Positions 63,123 to 64,000 of a DNA stretch of 64,000 nt are shown here, in pieces. A program made the translations under genes and the position numbers. The stretch is taken from assembly GCA_049366715.1 (NCBI GenBank), contig JBMNCQ010000004.1:62001-126000 (forward strand). The letters run 5' to 3'. The DNA comes from JBMNCQ01 sp049366715 (GTDB lineage Bacteria > Bacillota > Peptococcia > Peptococcales > BICA1-8). Positions within the stretch are counted from its first letter, which is position 1. Each line of letters begins with the position of its first letter. The notes under the pieces were generated by a model. That model did not search any database, was not told where the DNA came from, and saw only the letters and a program-made list of their open reading frames with translations.

Positions 63123-64000
63123 TTAGTAATCACCCCTTTTCTTCAGCATGGCGAGAACTTCATCCACCAGGGTCATAAGCTGGTCTTCGCTGACGGCACC
63201 GGGGTTCTCCCGCCGCACTGTGCTGTCTCGATAAGAAGTTCCTGTATTTTCGGTACAATCTTTAAGCCCATAGGCCACCCGTTTGATATTGATCAGGTGC
63301 AGAGGTGTTACATTGTCGGAAGTTGCACTTCCCCCCCAGGTACCGCAGCCTAATGTAAAGGCCGGAGCCAGTCCGGTACTTACCCCTACCCCGCCGTGGG
63401 TAGAGGGGGTGTTGACCAGGATTCTAAATACCGGCTTTGCTGAGAATTTTAGCGCCATTTCAGGTTTTTCCGTATGAATGGCCAGGCTATGACCCACACC
63501 GCCGTTATGCAAAAGTTTCATGCACAAATCACAAGCTTCCTGCCAATCCCTTACGGTATAAAAAGCCAGCACCGTAGTCAGTTTTTCATAGGACAGGGGA
63601 TATTCTGCCCCCACACCCTGCTGCTCACCCAGCAAAACCTTGGTTTCCGGAGGAATAACGATCCCGGCACTGTCTGCGATGATTGCCGCGGACCTGCCGA
63701 CCATTTTGGCGTTCATGGCATGACCGTTAACAAAGAGCTTTTCAGCCACCTTAGCGGTCTCTGCCGGAGTCATGAAGTAACCGCCCTGGCCTCTGAATTC
63801 TTCCCTAACCTGTTCCCGGATGCATTCTTCCACAATAACCGCTTGCTCCGAAGCACAGACGGTTCCATAATCAAAGGTTTTGCTGGTGATAATATTTTTT
63901 ACGGCTTTTTTAATATCGGCAGTTTTTTCTATATAGGCCGGAACATTGCCCGGACCCACTCCCAAGGCCGGTTTGCCTGCACTATAGGCAGCCTTTACCA
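63123..64000 (-). CDS. CoA-acylating aldehyde dehydrogenase, EutE/PduP type (N-terminus off window)
   Basis: About 292 residues of the C-terminal part are visible and the frame runs open to the right edge. The catalytic cysteine is in GTVCASEQAVIV and GVGPGNVPAYIE is family-typical, as are NTPSTHGGVG and LGCGTWGGS. It oxidises an aldehyde to acyl-CoA with NAD in the microcompartment lumen. Two bases separate it from pduL. Whether the aldehyde is acetaldehyde (choline, ethanolamine) or propanal depends on genes beyond the window. Confidence 0.92.
   Translation of the reverse strand, partial: VKAAYSAGKPALGVGPGNVPAYIEKTADIKKAVKNIITSKTFDYGTVCASEQAVIVEECIREQVREEFRGQGGYFMTPAETAKVAEKLFVNGHAMNAKMVGRSAAIIADSAGIVIPPETKVLLGEQQGVGAEYPLSYEKLTTVLAFYTVRDWQEACDLCMKLLHNGGVGHSLAIHTEKPEMALKFSAKPVFRILVNTPSTHGGVGVSTGLAPAFTLGCGTWGGSATSDNVTPLHLINIKRVAYGLKDCTENTGTSYRDSTVRRENPGAVSEDQLMTLVDEVLAMLKKRGDY

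Noticed and set aside
1..64000. CRISPR arrays, tRNA and rRNA genes
   Set aside because: No regularly spaced repeats and no cloverleaf or rRNA-like sequence were noticed. This was reading by eye, so a tRNA scan could still find one.

Overview
The window looks like a chromosome segment of an anaerobic, moderate-GC member of the Firmicutes (class Clostridia, plausibly near the Peptococcaceae/Desulfitobacteriaceae; the species cannot be named from this sequence). Supporting signs are a T-box leader RNA, SLH-domain and XRE proteins of Firmicute type, strong AGGAGG ribosome sites, an anaerobic-type histidine pathway ending on tetrahydrofolate, a molybdenum aldehyde oxidoreductase cluster and bacterial-microcompartment genes. 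Nearly all of it is accessory catabolism: transporters, the enzymes for what they import, and a local regulator for each block. Most genes are on the minus strand. No rRNA, tRNA or CRISPR array was seen.

Layout. 1-9069: a cluster like Desulfovibrio DVU_1555-1559 (C-GCAxxG-C-C protein, methyltransferase, small CxxC protein, flavin/iron-sulfur oxidoreductase, molybdopterin aldehyde oxidoreductase) with an AcoR-like sigma-54 activator upstream; a sigma-54 promoter and a cluster of activator half-sites lie between them. 9442-11510: an FCD-type GntR regulator and an enolase-superfamily sugar-acid dehydratase, with two matching palindromic operators. 11617-15822: RND efflux pump. 16108-17785: T-box leader followed by a solitary TRAP solute-binding protein. 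17826-22321: flavoprotein, iron alcohol dehydrogenase, small XRE/membrane protein pair, SLH protein, DUF3231-like protein. 22612-29049: complete histidine degradation (hutH, hutI, ftcD, fchA, hutU), with a divergent XRE-cupin regulator. 29952-33825: sodium symporter, DapF-like epimerase and D-aminoacylase, apparently a D-amino-acid block. 34158-34729: a frameshifted HD phosphohydrolase. 35040-40314: M81 and M20 peptidases, DcuC transporter and RpiR regulator.

40486-48832 is a patchwork island: an ECF sigma/anti-sigma/membrane-protein operon between inverted REP sequences, remnants of an IS3-like and an ISLre2-like transposase, a decayed RAYT fragment between two more REPs, and an AT-richer arylsulfotransferase-like gene with an SLC13 permease and a LysR regulator.

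49056-56818 is the most interesting stretch: one minus-strand block of a TRAP transporter (dctP-Q-M), a DegT-type PLP aminotransferase, a HutC-type GntR regulator, a histidinol-dehydrogenase homologue of the HpsN type and a CuyA/D-cysteine-desulfhydrase-type lyase. A near-identical 28-nt dyad lies before the first gene and before the dehydrogenase. The combination suggests uptake and desulfonation of a C3 sulfonate; oxidation of the amino alcohol cysteinolate to cysteate, followed by sulfite release, would fit without any extra enzyme. This is a hypothesis.

57108-64000: a DMT exporter with a winged-helix protein and a small membrane protein, a LysR regulator, a BCCT transporter, and the end of a microcompartment operon (aldehyde dehydrogenase, PduL, shell protein) running off the right edge.
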